Assembly (NCBI GenBank): GCA_958296195.1
Contig: OY282455.1
Coordinates: forward strand, 992,001 to 1,056,000
Direction: 5' to 3'
Length of the DNA stretch: 64,000 nt
Origin: an uncultured Pseudomonadales bacterium
GTDB taxonomy: Bacteria > Pseudomonadota > Gammaproteobacteria > Pseudomonadales > Azotimanducaceae
A program made the position numbers and the translations under genes. The notes beneath the pieces were generated by a model. That model was not told the origin of the DNA. It made no database searches and saw only the letters and a list, made by a program, of their open reading frames with translations. Each line of letters starts with the position of its first letter. Within the stretch, counting starts at the first letter, position 1. Below, piece by piece: positions 32,903 to 42,300 of the stretch.

Positions 32903-33916
32903 ATGCTGGCCCGCTCCATCCTGTGCGAGGCGCTGTCCGAGGACATTGGCAGCGTCCGCCTAGCCGAAGTGGAGGTGCCGGACCCGGGGCCGGGAGAAGT
33001 GCGCATCCGCTTGCGGGCCTGCGCAGTGAACTTCCCCGACCTGCTGATGATTCAGGGCAAATACCAGTTCAAGCCGCCGCTACCATTCGCCCCCGGCAGC
33101 GAGGCGGCGGGAGACGTGGAGGCGGTGGGGGCCGAGGTCTCCGGCCTGCGGGAGGGGGACGCGGTGGTGGTCGCCATGCGCTATGGCGGCTTCTCCGAGC
33201 TGGTCAACGCGCCGACGGAGGCGGTGCGCCCGAAACCACCCCCTATGTCCTACGCCAAGGCCGCCTCCTACCAAACCGCCTACCTGACCGCCTATGTCGC
33301 CTTGGTTTGCCGCGGCGAACTGCAAGCCGGCGAAACCCTGCTGGTGCATGGCGCCACAGGCGGCGTCGGCATGGCGGCGGTGGACTTGGGCAAGCATCTT
33401 GGCGCCAACGTCATCGCCACCGGCGGACGGGACGACAAGCTAGCGGCAGTAAAGACCCGGGGCGCGGATCATGTGTTGAACTACAGTTTGGCGGACGGCC
33501 GCTTGGGTGGCTTCCGCGACGCGGTGAAGGCGCTGACCGACGGGCGCGGCGCGGACGTGATCTACGACCCAGTGGGCGGCGACGCCTTCGACGAATCCAT
33601 GCGCTGCATCAACTGGGGCGGGCGCCTGCTCAGCATCGGCTTCACCAGCGGCCGCTGGCCGCAAGCCCCGGTGAACCTGATCCTCATCAAGGGCATCTCC
33701 GTGCTCGGGGTGCGGGCCGGCGAATACGGCCGCCGCCACCCCGAAAAGGGCAAGGCCAACAACGCAGCCATCTACCAAATGGCCGCCAACGGCGACATCG
33801 ACCCCTACGTCTGCAAGGGCTTCCCCTTGGAGCGAGCGGCGGACGCAATGCGCCTGCTGGAGAACCGGGAGGTGATCGGCAAGACGGTGGTGACGATGAA
33901 TGGGTATGCGGTCTGA
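32903..33916 (+). CDS. NADPH:quinone oxidoreductase family protein (zinc-free MDR)
   Basis: A 337-residue medium-chain reductase without zinc ligands. 'ACAVNFPDLLMIQGKYQFKP' and 'LPFAPGSEAAGDVEAVG' form the catalytic domain, and 'LLVHGATGGVGMAAVDLGKH' the Rossmann NADPH site (G-A-x-G-G-V-G). 'GGDAFDESMRCINWGGRLLS' and 'LGVRAGEYGRRHPEKGK' mark the acyl-CoA/quinone reductase subgroup. The start at 32903 matches the family beginning; ATG 32876 would add nine residues. Gene stands alone 217 bases after the MFS gene and converges with the next ATPase. Role: reduction of quinones or enoyl compounds. Confidence 0.88.
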   Translation: MLARSILCEALSEDIGSVRLAEVEVPDPGPGEVRIRLRACAVNFPDLLMIQGKYQFKPPLPFAPGSEAAGDVEAVGAEVSGLREGDAVVVAMRYGGFSELVNAPTEAVRPKPPPMSYAKAASYQTAYLTAYVALVCRGELQAGETLLVHGATGGVGMAAVDLGKHLGANVIATGGRDDKLAAVKTRGADHVLNYSLADGRLGGFRDAVKALTDGRGADVIYDPVGGDAFDESMRCINWGGRLLSIGFTSGRWPQAPVNLILIKGISVLGVRAGEYGRRHPEKGKANNAAIYQMAANGDIDPYVCKGFPLERAADAMRLLENREVIGKTVVTMNGYAV

Positions 33917-33931
33917 AGGCGTAAGTCCTCT

Positions 33932-35479
33932 TTACGCTGCCTCCACCTCAAACGCCACTATGTTGCGGGACTCCTTGCTGAATTCCACGGCAACTAGGTG
34001 AATGGGCTGGCCTGAGCGCCGATACTTGTCCGCGTAGTCCTTGGCCTGCAATTGCGCCATCGCGCCGCCCTTGGGCGCAAGCTCCACCACCTTGAACTCG
34101 AACAGATAAACGTTGCTGTTGAATTGCACCGCCATGTCCAAGCGTCCGTGGCTGCTGCTGTCCTCCACCACAATGTCCAGCCCCAATCCGGCGAAGTAGG
34201 AATAGAACACCGCAGCGTAGTAGCCCTCGAACGTAGCGATGTCGTTGTTCGTGTACCACTGGTGGGGGATGCTGGCGTAGAAAGCGTGGAATAGGCTCTT
34301 CAGCCCTGCAAAGTCGTTGACCGTCAGCAGTTCGTACAGGCGGATGCTGTTGATCCCTTGGCGTGAACTACGGCCCACCAATTGACGCAGCAGGCTTTCA
34401 TTCAGGCTCTGCCGCACTTCTTGATTAGGGTAGCCCAATCGAAACAAAGTCTGGCCGCCGATGTTGCTGCGCTCCTGAATGGTGAGGTAGCCTGTTTGGA
34501 AAAGCAGGGCTTCGGTGGCCATGTCATCGACGTCGAAAGCGGACAGCAAGTCGCTGGTGCTGGCCATGCCATCGAGTTCCAAGGGGCTCACGCCGCGTTT
34601 GAACAAGGTTTCCACCAAGAATGCCGGGCTGCCGGTCTCAAACCAATGGGCGGCGAACTCGCGGCGGCGAAACAGGAGCAGGATGTCGAACGGGTTGTAC
34701 ACCTTCTCCTCACCCAGCCAGTTGTAGCCGTTGTACCAACGGCGGATCTCGTCCCGGTCCAACCCCTCGAGTTCCGGCGCGAACACGCCGTCCAAGTCGT
34801 GCTCCGTGTAGCCGCAAACCGCCGAGTATTCCGGCTCCAAGGTAATGTCGGTGAGGTTGTTGAGGCCGGAGAACAGGCTGACCTTGGAAAACTTGCTCAC
34901 GCCGGTTAGAAAGGTGAAGCGGACATGGGCGTCACAGTCCTTGATGACCGAATAAACGCCCCGCAGAAACTCCCGGTTGGCGCGGGCGATGTCCGGCGCC
35001 TCCAATGCGTCGAGAATGGGCTTGTCGTATTCATCGACCAAAACCACCACGGGCCGGCCAGCTTGGCGGTGCAGGGCTGATATCAAAGCGGCGAAACGAC
35101 CGGGCGCCGTGGCGTATTCGCTGGGAACCTGCGCCTCCCGTTCGGCAGCGGCCAGCTTCTCCATGAAGTTGGCTTCCAAAAAGCCCGGTTCCTTGAAGTT
35201 GCCGCCGCCGAAGCTCAGGCGCAGAACCGGATGGCGAACCGACCAGTCCCACTGACTGTGGATGTCCAGCCCTGTGAACAGCGCCTCGTTGCCCTCGAAC
35301 AGCTCCTTGATGGTGTCCAGAAACAAGCTCTTGCCGAACCGCCGCGGGCGGGAAAGGAAGTAGTGTGTGCCTTCGTCAACCAGCCGCCGGATGTAGGTGG
35401 TCTTATCGACGTAGTAGCAGCCTTCCTCACGAATTTTGCGGAAGGTCTGGATCCCGATGGGCAGTTTGCCGCTATTCAT
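33932..35479 (-). CDS. AAA-ATPase/PD-(D/E)XK protein (PF09820 plus PF08011 type)
   Basis: A 515-residue protein of a widespread orphan family. The N-terminal AAA-like part has 'MNSGKLPIGIQTFRKIREEG', 'YYVDKTTYIRRL', a Walker-A-like 'RPRRFGKS' at 44-51 and Walker B 'VVVLVDEYDKPI'. The C-terminal nuclease-like domain reads 'SHGRLDMAVQFNSNVYLFEF' then K (D ... E-x-K), a PD-(D/E)XK core. The family is highly amplified in some bacteroidetes and symbionts and its function is not known. Stands alone, separated by 130 bases from the ATPase to the right. Confidence 0.88.
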   Translation of the reverse strand: MNSGKLPIGIQTFRKIREEGCYYVDKTTYIRRLVDEGTHYFLSRPRRFGKSLFLDTIKELFEGNEALFTGLDIHSQWDWSVRHPVLRLSFGGGNFKEPGFLEANFMEKLAAAEREAQVPSEYATAPGRFAALISALHRQAGRPVVVLVDEYDKPILDALEAPDIARANREFLRGVYSVIKDCDAHVRFTFLTGVSKFSKVSLFSGLNNLTDITLEPEYSAVCGYTEHDLDGVFAPELEGLDRDEIRRWYNGYNWLGEEKVYNPFDILLLFRRREFAAHWFETGSPAFLVETLFKRGVSPLELDGMASTSDLLSAFDVDDMATEALLFQTGYLTIQERSNIGGQTLFRLGYPNQEVRQSLNESLLRQLVGRSSRQGINSIRLYELLTVNDFAGLKSLFHAFYASIPHQWYTNNDIATFEGYYAAVFYSYFAGLGLDIVVEDSSSHGRLDMAVQFNSNVYLFEFKVVELAPKGGAMAQLQAKDYADKYRRSGQPIHLVAVEFSKESRNIVAFEVEAA

Positions 35480-35609
35480 GGTGGCACCTTAAACCACTCT
35501 CCGGCAATTTCAAATCCGCCCCGCCTGTGGCGACAGCGTGGTTGCATGCTGCCGCCCATGCACGATTCGCTGCTTTCAGCCGACGCAGCGGGGGCTTGAG
35601 TAGCCCCGT

Positions 35610-36782
35610 TCAGTCCATCGCCGCCAAGCGCTCCATGAGCGCCGCCAAGGGGATGGCAAGCGTGTTCGCGTTGAGGGGGAAACTGTCATCGCCCGAGTGG
35701 ACGACGAACCGCTCGGTTGCCCGTACGTCCTCCGCCGCCAAAGCAAAGCCCTTGCCGATGCGGGGCGTGGCGCTGCGCTTGACCTCAATGGCCCAAAGCT
35801 CGCGATTCGGCAGAAGCAAAAGAAGATCAATTTCCGCACCGGCTCGCGTACGGTAGAAGTAGGCGTCGGTTCCAAAGGGCGCTGCCGCGAGCAGGTTTTC
35901 GATTGAGAACCCCTCCCAACTGGCGCCCACCACCGGATGGGAAAGCAGGTCGTCATGGGTGCGCAGGCCGAGCAGTGAATGGAGGACGCCGCTGTCTCGG
36001 ATATAGACCTTGGGCGCCTTGACCAACCGCTTGCCCACATTGACGAAGTAAGGAGGCAGGCGCCGCACCAGCATCAGGTCCACCAGGAGATCTATGTAGC
36101 GCGTTACCGCCGGCATGGAGACGGCTAAGCTGCGCGCAAGTTCGGAAGCATTGAGCAGCCCGCCCTGATAATGGCCAAGCATCGTCCAAAGCCGCCGCAG
36201 GGTGGGCGCCGGCACACGCACACCAAATTGGGGAATGTCCCGCTCCAAATAGGTTCGGATGAAGTTGAACCGCCAACGCGCACTAACGACATCGCTCTTG
36301 GCGTTGAAGGTGTCGGGGAAGCCGCCGCGCACCCACAACCTTTGCTGCGCGGAACCCAGGCCGACTTCCAGAACGGTCAATCCGGGAAGTTCGTCGTAGA
36401 TGATGCGCCCGGCCAAGGATTCCGCCGATTGCCGCAGCAGCGCATCCGAAGCCGCACCGAGCAGGAGGAACTGCCCGGTGCGCCACCCCTGTCGGCGGCG
36501 CGAATCGATTTGCCCCCGCAAAACCTGAAACAGCCCCGGCATCCTCTGAATCTCGTCCAGAATCACTAACTGACCGACCTGAGCGTCGAGATACCGCATT
36601 GGGTCCGCAAGACGAGCGGCATCGCCGGGATTCTCCAGGTCGAGATACAGGCAGTCCGGCACATCGGCGGCGATGTCCCTAGCGAGCGTGGTCTTGCCGA
36701 CCTGACGCGGGCCGAGAAGGGCAACGGCCGGCGCTTCGGCAAGGCCGCGCAAAATTCTGCGCTTGGCGTGTCGTTCAATCAT
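35610..36782 (-). CDS. AAA_14/DUF4143 ATPase (COG1373)
   Basis: A 390-residue protein of the same short subtype as 22199-23353. Walker A 'GPRQVGKT' at 24-31, Walker B 'QLVILDEIQRMPGLFQ', 'RWRFNFIRTYLERDIPQFGV' and the tail 'YFYRTRAGAEIDLLLLLPNR' followed by 'WAIEVKRSATPRIGKGF' (E-I-D ... E-V-K, PD-(D/E)XK-like). The ATG at 36782 abuts a long inverted repeat (36782-36820). Apart from the shared subtype the sequence has diverged considerably from its neighbour, so the copies are not a recent duplication. Confidence 0.88.
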   Translation of the reverse strand: MIERHAKRRILRGLAEAPAVALLGPRQVGKTTLARDIAADVPDCLYLDLENPGDAARLADPMRYLDAQVGQLVILDEIQRMPGLFQVLRGQIDSRRRQGWRTGQFLLLGAASDALLRQSAESLAGRIIYDELPGLTVLEVGLGSAQQRLWVRGGFPDTFNAKSDVVSARWRFNFIRTYLERDIPQFGVRVPAPTLRRLWTMLGHYQGGLLNASELARSLAVSMPAVTRYIDLLVDLMLVRRLPPYFVNVGKRLVKAPKVYIRDSGVLHSLLGLRTHDDLLSHPVVGASWEGFSIENLLAAAPFGTDAYFYRTRAGAEIDLLLLLPNRELWAIEVKRSATPRIGKGFALAAEDVRATERFVVHSGDDSFPLNANTLAIPLAALMERLAAMD

Positions 36783-36820
36783 CCTTGCTAATTTAACGGC
36801 TATCGTTCAATTAGCAAGGA
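36782..36820. promoter_or_regulatory. Long inverted repeat abutting an ATPase start
   Basis: TCCTTGCTAATT (36782-36793) pairs with AATTAGCAAGGA (36809-36820). Inside, after one mismatch, AACG pairs with CGTT around a 5-base loop. The repeat begins at the first base of the ATPase ATG, so a bound protein would block transcription or translation start. Same arrangement as at 9598, 11172 and 22153, with different sequence. Confidence 0.6.
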
Positions 36821-36965
36821 CATTTTGCTCATCCGCATGGTGGAGAACTCCTTAAACTCCTTCTGAATACCACTGACAGGCCAACCCCGCCAAGGACCGA
36901 AGAAGCGTTCCTTGGCGACGTGACCAATCCAAAATTGCGCTGGAGATTCGAATCCGGGATTTGAA

Positions 36966-37001
36966 AAAGTTCTTGACATTCTGGAACTTTCCCTCATAGT
37001 G
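36966..37001 (+). promoter_or_regulatory. Putative promoter with an inverted repeat around the -35 box
   Basis: AAAGTTC (36966-36972), TTGACA (36973-36978) and GAACTTT (36984-36990) place a consensus -35 box between perfect 7-base arms; ATAGTG at 36996-37001 after 17 bases is a weak -10. It could drive the short frame at 37039 or the secreted-protein gene at 37479 with a long leader. Confidence 0.4.
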
Positions 37002-37038
37002 CGTAACCTGCTAGTTAGGGACTACGGGGAGCTTTTCG

Positions 37039-37164
37039 GTGAATCAACGCGCTCGCAACTGTTTGCAAGCCTTGACAACGGTTGCCGGCCGCAGCCCTTG
37101 CGCGGCTGAGTTGCGCAATTCTTGCCCCCCCCCCCCCCCCCCCCTAATGCACACGGGGCGATAA
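37039..37164 (+). other. Short frame interrupted by a poly-C run (possible small gene)
   Basis: A GTG at 37039, seven bases after GGGGAG and just below the promoter-like site, opens a 41-codon frame: 'MNQRARNCLQALTTVAGRSP', then 'CAAELRNSC', six prolines and 'LMHTGR'. The prolines come from the 20-C run. With 21 C the frame would continue about 85 codons past the run; with 19 C it would stop at once. No similarity to the RiPP precursors or to anything I recognise, so a real gene is only possible. The rest of 36821-37478 shows no gene. Confidence 0.25.
37125..37144. repeat. 20-nt poly-C tract
   Basis: Twenty C in a row on the plus strand, the third G:C homopolymer of this length in the window, in an otherwise gene-poor 700-base gap. 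See also 16266-16285 and 21478-21496. Confidence 0.85.
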
Positions 37165-37478
37165 AGCGAACCAGCCTCCCTGGCGGAAGCGCCCGCCTCC
37201 TTCGCCCACTGCTCCTACCACCGTCAAGGCTCAGGCGGACCAACCCCGAAGCCAGTCAGACGAGCGTCCGTGAACTCGTGCTCAACCTTCAGCGGACGGG
37301 ACGTTGTGCTTGCCGTCGGCGCACCCGCGGGTGGTTTCCTCACAACCGGCGTTTTGCCGGAAAAACCTTTGCACGGTGCGCCTTTCAACCCACTTCAACA
37401 ATTTCTTAAGCGGGGTAGTGGTCGGACCCACCTCACAGGAATTAATTCGTCAATCGCTTAAAACCGAAGGAGAAATCC

Positions 37479-39017
37479 ATGTGCAGCTATCCGTTCCGTT
37501 CAAAAAAACCGGTCGCCAAGCGCACCGCCGGACAACCAAAGCGCCGGGGTGCAACCAAAGCGCCGGCCTCCGGCCTATTGGGATCCCTCGGTTTCGCGCT
37601 TACGCTGCTGTGCAGCCAGGCGGCGCTGGCGGCCGAACATGAGATCCCGCTGTTCATTTCGGCGTCCAACGCCATGCAGCAAGGCTTCGCCCGCATCGTC
37701 AACCACTCCGACGAATCGGGAACCGTCAGCATTCGCGCCATTGACGACAGCGGCCGAGCTTTCGGACCCTTCCAGGTCTCCTTGGATCCTTGGGATGCGA
37801 TGCACTTCAACTCCGACCACCTGGAGATGGGCGACTCGTCCAGGGGAATCACTGGCATCGGCGGCGGCACGGGCGACTGGCGCCTTGTCCTGACCAGCGA
37901 CCTGAACATTGAGGTGCTGGCCTACGTCCGCACCCAAGATGGATTCCTCACCAGCATGCACGACGCCGTGCGCAAGCCGGGAGCTCGCCATCTCGTGCCG
38001 GTCTTCAACCCGGGCAGCAACAGCCGGCAGGCCAGCCGGCTGCGGCTGGTTAACCCGAGCGCGGGCAGCGCCCGAGTCACCATCGCCGGCGCGGACGATC
38101 AAGGAACGCGGACCTCTGAAGTCAGCCTTTCCGTGCCTGCGGGAGAGGCGCGTTCCATCACCGCACAGCAACTGGAACGGGGCCACAGCAGCCTAACCGG
38201 CCGTCTCGGCACCGGCACCGGCAAATGGCGGCTGTTCGTCACCAGCAACCGCGACATCCATGTGATGAGCCTGTTGGAAAGCGCCAGCGGACACCTCACC
38301 AACCTGTCCACCTCGACGGCGGTAGCCGATTTCCCGCTTCCACAGAGGGTCGCTCAAATCGCCCCGGCGGACCAAGCAGCGTTCAACGCCCTTGTCGTCG
38401 GCAAGCGAATGCAAGGGGACGATCCGAACAACTATGTTGATTTCGTCAGCGCCGGACGGTTCAGCGAAACCGAAGGTTCGGACGTTTGGACGGGACGATA
38501 CGCCTATACGAACACGGGGCCGGACACCGCAACCGTGACGCTGAACTACGACGATGGCGACCGATGCACTTACAGCCTCACGTTTGCCACCGCCACTTCC
38601 GGGTCGGGCACTTTCACCTGCAGCGACGGAGCTTCCGGGTCGACCGGCTGGCGGATCGCGGAAACACCGCCGCAACCGCCGCAACCGCCGCAACCGCCGA
38701 CGGGCACGGATCCCTACGAGCGGCTGGACACTATCGAGGTCTCGCCCGGTAGAGTCCGGTTCGGCTTCATTTCCGCTGGTCGCTGCATCCGTGTTAGAAA
38801 CACGTCAATCAACGGCGTCACCTATACCATCGAGAGCTCGAAGTGGCAGCGAAGACCGAACGCCAACAGCGCCTGGGCCGACATTGCTGGCACGGAGGAA
38901 AACGGGCAAATGTGTTCCCTGAACCCGTCGGAGTCCGGCGCATACAGGCTGGTGGCGGAAATCACCATTGACGGCAGCACGGGAATGTACGCCAGCAACA
39001 CCATGAGGGTTAATTGA
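37479..39017 (+). CDS. Large secreted protein with repeated beta domains, function unknown
   Basis: A 512-residue protein exported through an extended signal peptide: a basic 30-residue lead, then 'GLLGSLGFALTLLCSQAALA' with cleavage after A-L-A. The mature part has two related modules ('ARIVNHSDESGTVSIRAIDD' and 'RLRLVNPSAGSARVTIAGAD'), each followed by a stretch like 'LEVLAYVRTQDGFLTSMHDA', a pattern seen in secreted proteins of marine proteobacteria. A Q-P-P repeat (about 391-403) links to a C-terminal Ig-like domain ending 'RLVAEITIDGSTGMYASNTM'. That ending and the DNA after it recur in the protease at 39318-45005. Start fixed by AAGGAGAAATCC. Probably surface-attached or extracellular; no enzyme motif seen. 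Confidence 0.75.
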   Translation: MCSYPFRSKKPVAKRTAGQPKRRGATKAPASGLLGSLGFALTLLCSQAALAAEHEIPLFISASNAMQQGFARIVNHSDESGTVSIRAIDDSGRAFGPFQVSLDPWDAMHFNSDHLEMGDSSRGITGIGGGTGDWRLVLTSDLNIEVLAYVRTQDGFLTSMHDAVRKPGARHLVPVFNPGSNSRQASRLRLVNPSAGSARVTIAGADDQGTRTSEVSLSVPAGEARSITAQQLERGHSSLTGRLGTGTGKWRLFVTSNRDIHVMSLLESASGHLTNLSTSTAVADFPLPQRVAQIAPADQAAFNALVVGKRMQGDDPNNYVDFVSAGRFSETEGSDVWTGRYAYTNTGPDTATVTLNYDDGDRCTYSLTFATATSGSGTFTCSDGASGSTGWRIAETPPQPPQPPQPPTGTDPYERLDTIEVSPGRVRFGFISAGRCIRVRNTSINGVTYTIESSKWQRRPNANSAWADIAGTEENGQMCSLNPSESGAYRLVAEITIDGSTGMYASNTMRVN

Positions 39018-39140
39018 AGCGAAAAGGCGAAAAAGCACTCGGCAATCGCAGCGTTGCTGAAGGAAGCAGGGGTCGAATGCTGATTTGGAACTGAAGTTCG
39101 GTCGCACTAGAATGGCGTCGGCGGGCAGGCGGTGGAAAAT
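38946..39140 (+). repeat. Duplicated 3'-end module, copy 1
   Basis: About 195 bases covering the last 24 codons of the secreted-protein gene and about 125 bases beyond its stop recur, with scattered changes, at 44934-45127 behind the protease gene. Landmarks shared are CAATCGCAGCGTTGCTGAAG and GAATGCTGATTTGGAACTGA. The untranslated part is as conserved as the coding part. The remainder up to 39317 holds nothing recognisable. Confidence 0.75.
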
Positions 39141-39317
39141 GCCGGGTGGGCTTTCCCTCACGCTAGGCGGCGGACGCCGTGGATGAACCGGAACAGGTCG
39201 TCCCGGGCGCGGTCACGCTAGACTCCGCTCGGCGATGAGCAGGTTGGCGAAGCCGAGCGACTGCGTGGTCCGAAGCGGCATCCACACCGCAAACAACGGG
39301 TCAAACCGGGATAAGGT

Positions 39318-42300
39318 GTGGATCGAATAGGGAAAAAGGCCAGTGTCCTAGCGTTGTTGGGCCTTGCGGCGGGCTCGACCCTCGCATACTTGCTGTGGCC
39401 CATTTCCAACGAAAAGGCAACTCCGCCCAGCCCGGCGGGTGGCGCCATGGAGCGAAAGGCCGTCGGCGCGGCGGTTGCTCGGATTGCGGCGGAGAGCCGG
39501 GGAGAGCTTCAGGCGCCGCTTGTTCAGGCCGCGCCACGGATTGCGGACAATGGGGCGCATCCGGTTTCGTCCGAGCGTTCCGCGCCCGTGCCGCCCAGAG
39601 GCTATTCATACGTCACCGCCCACGGGGAGATGGCCAAGGCGCCGCTGCGGGATGATCCCGAGGATCCACCCGAACGCGCCGATGCCGATCCGCACTGGAT
39701 CGGCGCACCCGATTCGGTCGACGCGCTGGTCCGCCAGGCGGCCGCGGCGGGGCGCGACTGGTCCTTCGGGTGGGTGCGGTTGGTGCCAATGGGGCGGCCG
39801 GACGCCGCCAAGGCGTCCCTGCGACGTCTGGGCGTGGACGTTCTCGGTGCCTCGGGAGAGCTGATTCGCGCCAGATTGCCGGGTGACGCGGCCAGTCTGC
39901 GGGCGATCTCGGCGTTGCCGGAAGTGGCTGCGCTGGGTGCCGTACCGGAAGAAGCGAAGCTCCCCGAAGCGTTCGCCAAGCGGGCGCTGGAGGCGCCGCC
40001 CCATGAACAGGCTCCCGTGTTCATCACCCTGATGGCGAACGATCCCGACGGCCGGTGGCGGCGTGCGCTCACCGATATGGGTGCCGTGGTCGGCCGCTTC
40101 GACCCGGCCATTCGAGTCTATTCGGCCAATGTCACCCACATGGCGTTGGCCGCCATCGCCGTGGCGGATTTCGTGCTTGCCATCGAGCCCATCAGCGTCG
40201 TGCGGGCCACCCACGACACGGCCGTGCCCGCCATGGGGGCCGACGCGCTAAGGGATTACAACGCCTCGTCGGGACTCTTCTCCGGCGGCGGCGCCTCGAC
40301 GCCCATCGGCGTCATGGACACCGGGCTCAACATCAACCATCCGGACATCGCGTCGAACCGGGAGAGCGTCTGCGGCGCCAACTTCGTTCACGATAGCTTT
40401 GACACCAGCGGTCGCGTCGAGGATGCGGACCTGTGGGTGGACGATGGCGGGCACGGCACCCACGTCACCGGAACCATTGCCGGCAACGGTGCCGTCGAAC
40501 CGCGCTACGCCGGCATGGCGCCGTCCGTGTCCCATATTCGCTTCGCCAAGGTGTTGAACGTGGCGGGATTCGGCTTTCAGGATATGATCCTGCGAGGCAT
40601 GGATTTCCTCGCCGCGCCCTCCGGCTGCGCGGAGGCGGGCTGGAGCGCCGAGCGGGTCAAGCCGCTGATCGTGAACATGAGCTTGTCCGCGTCCGCGCGG
40701 TTTTTCGAGGGAAGAGGGGCGTCGGCGCGCAAACTCGATTCCATCGTCTGGCGCCACCGCCAGCTTTACGTCGTGGCTCAATCGAACTCGGACATTCACG
40801 GCTTCTCGAACTACGGCGCGGCCAAGAACTCCCTGGCGGTGGGTGCGGCGCTGGACGGCGGCCACCTCGCGGCGTTCAGCAGTCATGGCCCCACCGCCGA
40901 CGGACGGCTGGCGCCGCAGGTGGTCGCCACCGGCGTGGACGTCCACTCCACAAAGGGAGAGGGGAGTCGAAACGGTTACGTCTCCTATAGCGGCACGAGC
41001 ATGGCGTCGCCCGCCGTGGCCGGCGTGGCGGCCCTGTTGATGGACGCGGTGCCGGCGCATCGGGAGCAACCGGCGTTGACCAGGGCGCGCCTGATGGCCA
41101 GCGCCGTCAAGCCGGATGCGTGGCTGGACGCCCCCGCCCGATTCCCCGCCGACAACACCACTGGACCGGGGACGCTGCAGGCGCAATACGGGTTGGGCAA
41201 GGTGTCGGCGCGCACCAGTGCCCTTAGTCGAGACCGAGCGGATGGGTGGACGAGTGGGGGCGCAACATCCGCCCTGCGCAACGGCGAGTACGCTTATCAG
41301 GATATCCGTGTGCCGGAGAACGCCAGCCGTCTGGATCTGGTGATGACTTGGGACGAGCCGCCCACCGACACGCTGGGCGAAGCGGTGCTGAACGATCTTG
41401 ACCTGTGGCTGGATCGGGGCGGCGACTGCGGCGGTGGCGGCTGCGGCGAGCGTTCGTCAACGTCCCGCAAGGACAACGTGGAGTGGATCATCGTGCGCAA
41501 TCCGCCGCCGGGCGTGTACCGGGCGAAGGTGGTGCCGAACCGGATCTACACCGCGCCGCCGCGGGCGGCGCTGGCCTGGACGGTGATGCGCGGCGCGTCC
41601 ACGCCGCGACTCGGAATCGGCGCGGACAGGGAAACGCTGAGCGGCGGCGGACGACTGACCCTGACGGTGACCGCGGACGGATACGTGGCGGCCGGAACCA
41701 AACTGCACTTCGGCTGCCGCGACGCGGGGGGCTCCTCCGATTGCGCCGGCGTGTCGATCTCGGAAGTGAGCGTGAGCCGGGAGGACGGCGTGTCGCACGA
41801 GCCGCCCGAACCTTGGAGTGACTATCCTTGGGCCGGCTATCTCGGGTCGTCGATTGCGCTCGGTGAAATCGCCGCCGGCGAAAGTCAGGAGGTGCGGCTT
41901 CTGGTCAATTCGGGAGAGTCGGCGGCCCGCCTGCACTTCACGGCAAGCGCGTGGAACGGCGCGGCGGCCTCCGCATCCGTCGCCGTCCCGACGGATGCGG
42001 ATCCGTCCGAAGTCGCCGCAGCGGAGCGCCCGGCGAACGACGATTTCGCGGCGGCGGCCGCAATCGCGGGCGAAGCGGGCGCCCGGCAGCTGGATCTTCT
42101 GCTGGCGACGCCCGAGCCGGGGGAACCAGCGTTCTGGAGCTTTCCTCGGTCCCGTTATGGGCGGCCCACCGGTTCGGTCTGGTATGCCTGGACGGCGCCG
42201 GCGAGCGATCTTGCGCGGTTCGGCCTCACCGGCGCCAACCCGGATGCGTACGACGCCTATTCAGAGGCACTGGGTGCCTTCGGCGACATCGACACCTTCC

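Noticed and set aside
33932-36782. The two minus-strand ATPases as one operon or a toxin-antitoxin pair
   Set aside because: They are separated by 130 bases and belong to different families, each with its own apparent start region; no coupling is visible.
36940-36960. ATTCGAATCCGG as a tRNA T-arm remnant
   Set aside because: No acceptor, anticodon or D-arm can be matched around it.
37340-37370. CCGGCGTTTTGCCGG hairpin as a rho-independent terminator
   Set aside because: Followed by A residues, not T, on the plus strand, and no T-run on the other strand in the right place.
37122-37409. 95-codon frame starting at the poly-C run with a TTG
   Set aside because: Arg/Pro/Leu-rich sequence without motif or ribosome site; only possible as the continuation of the 37039 frame at another run length.
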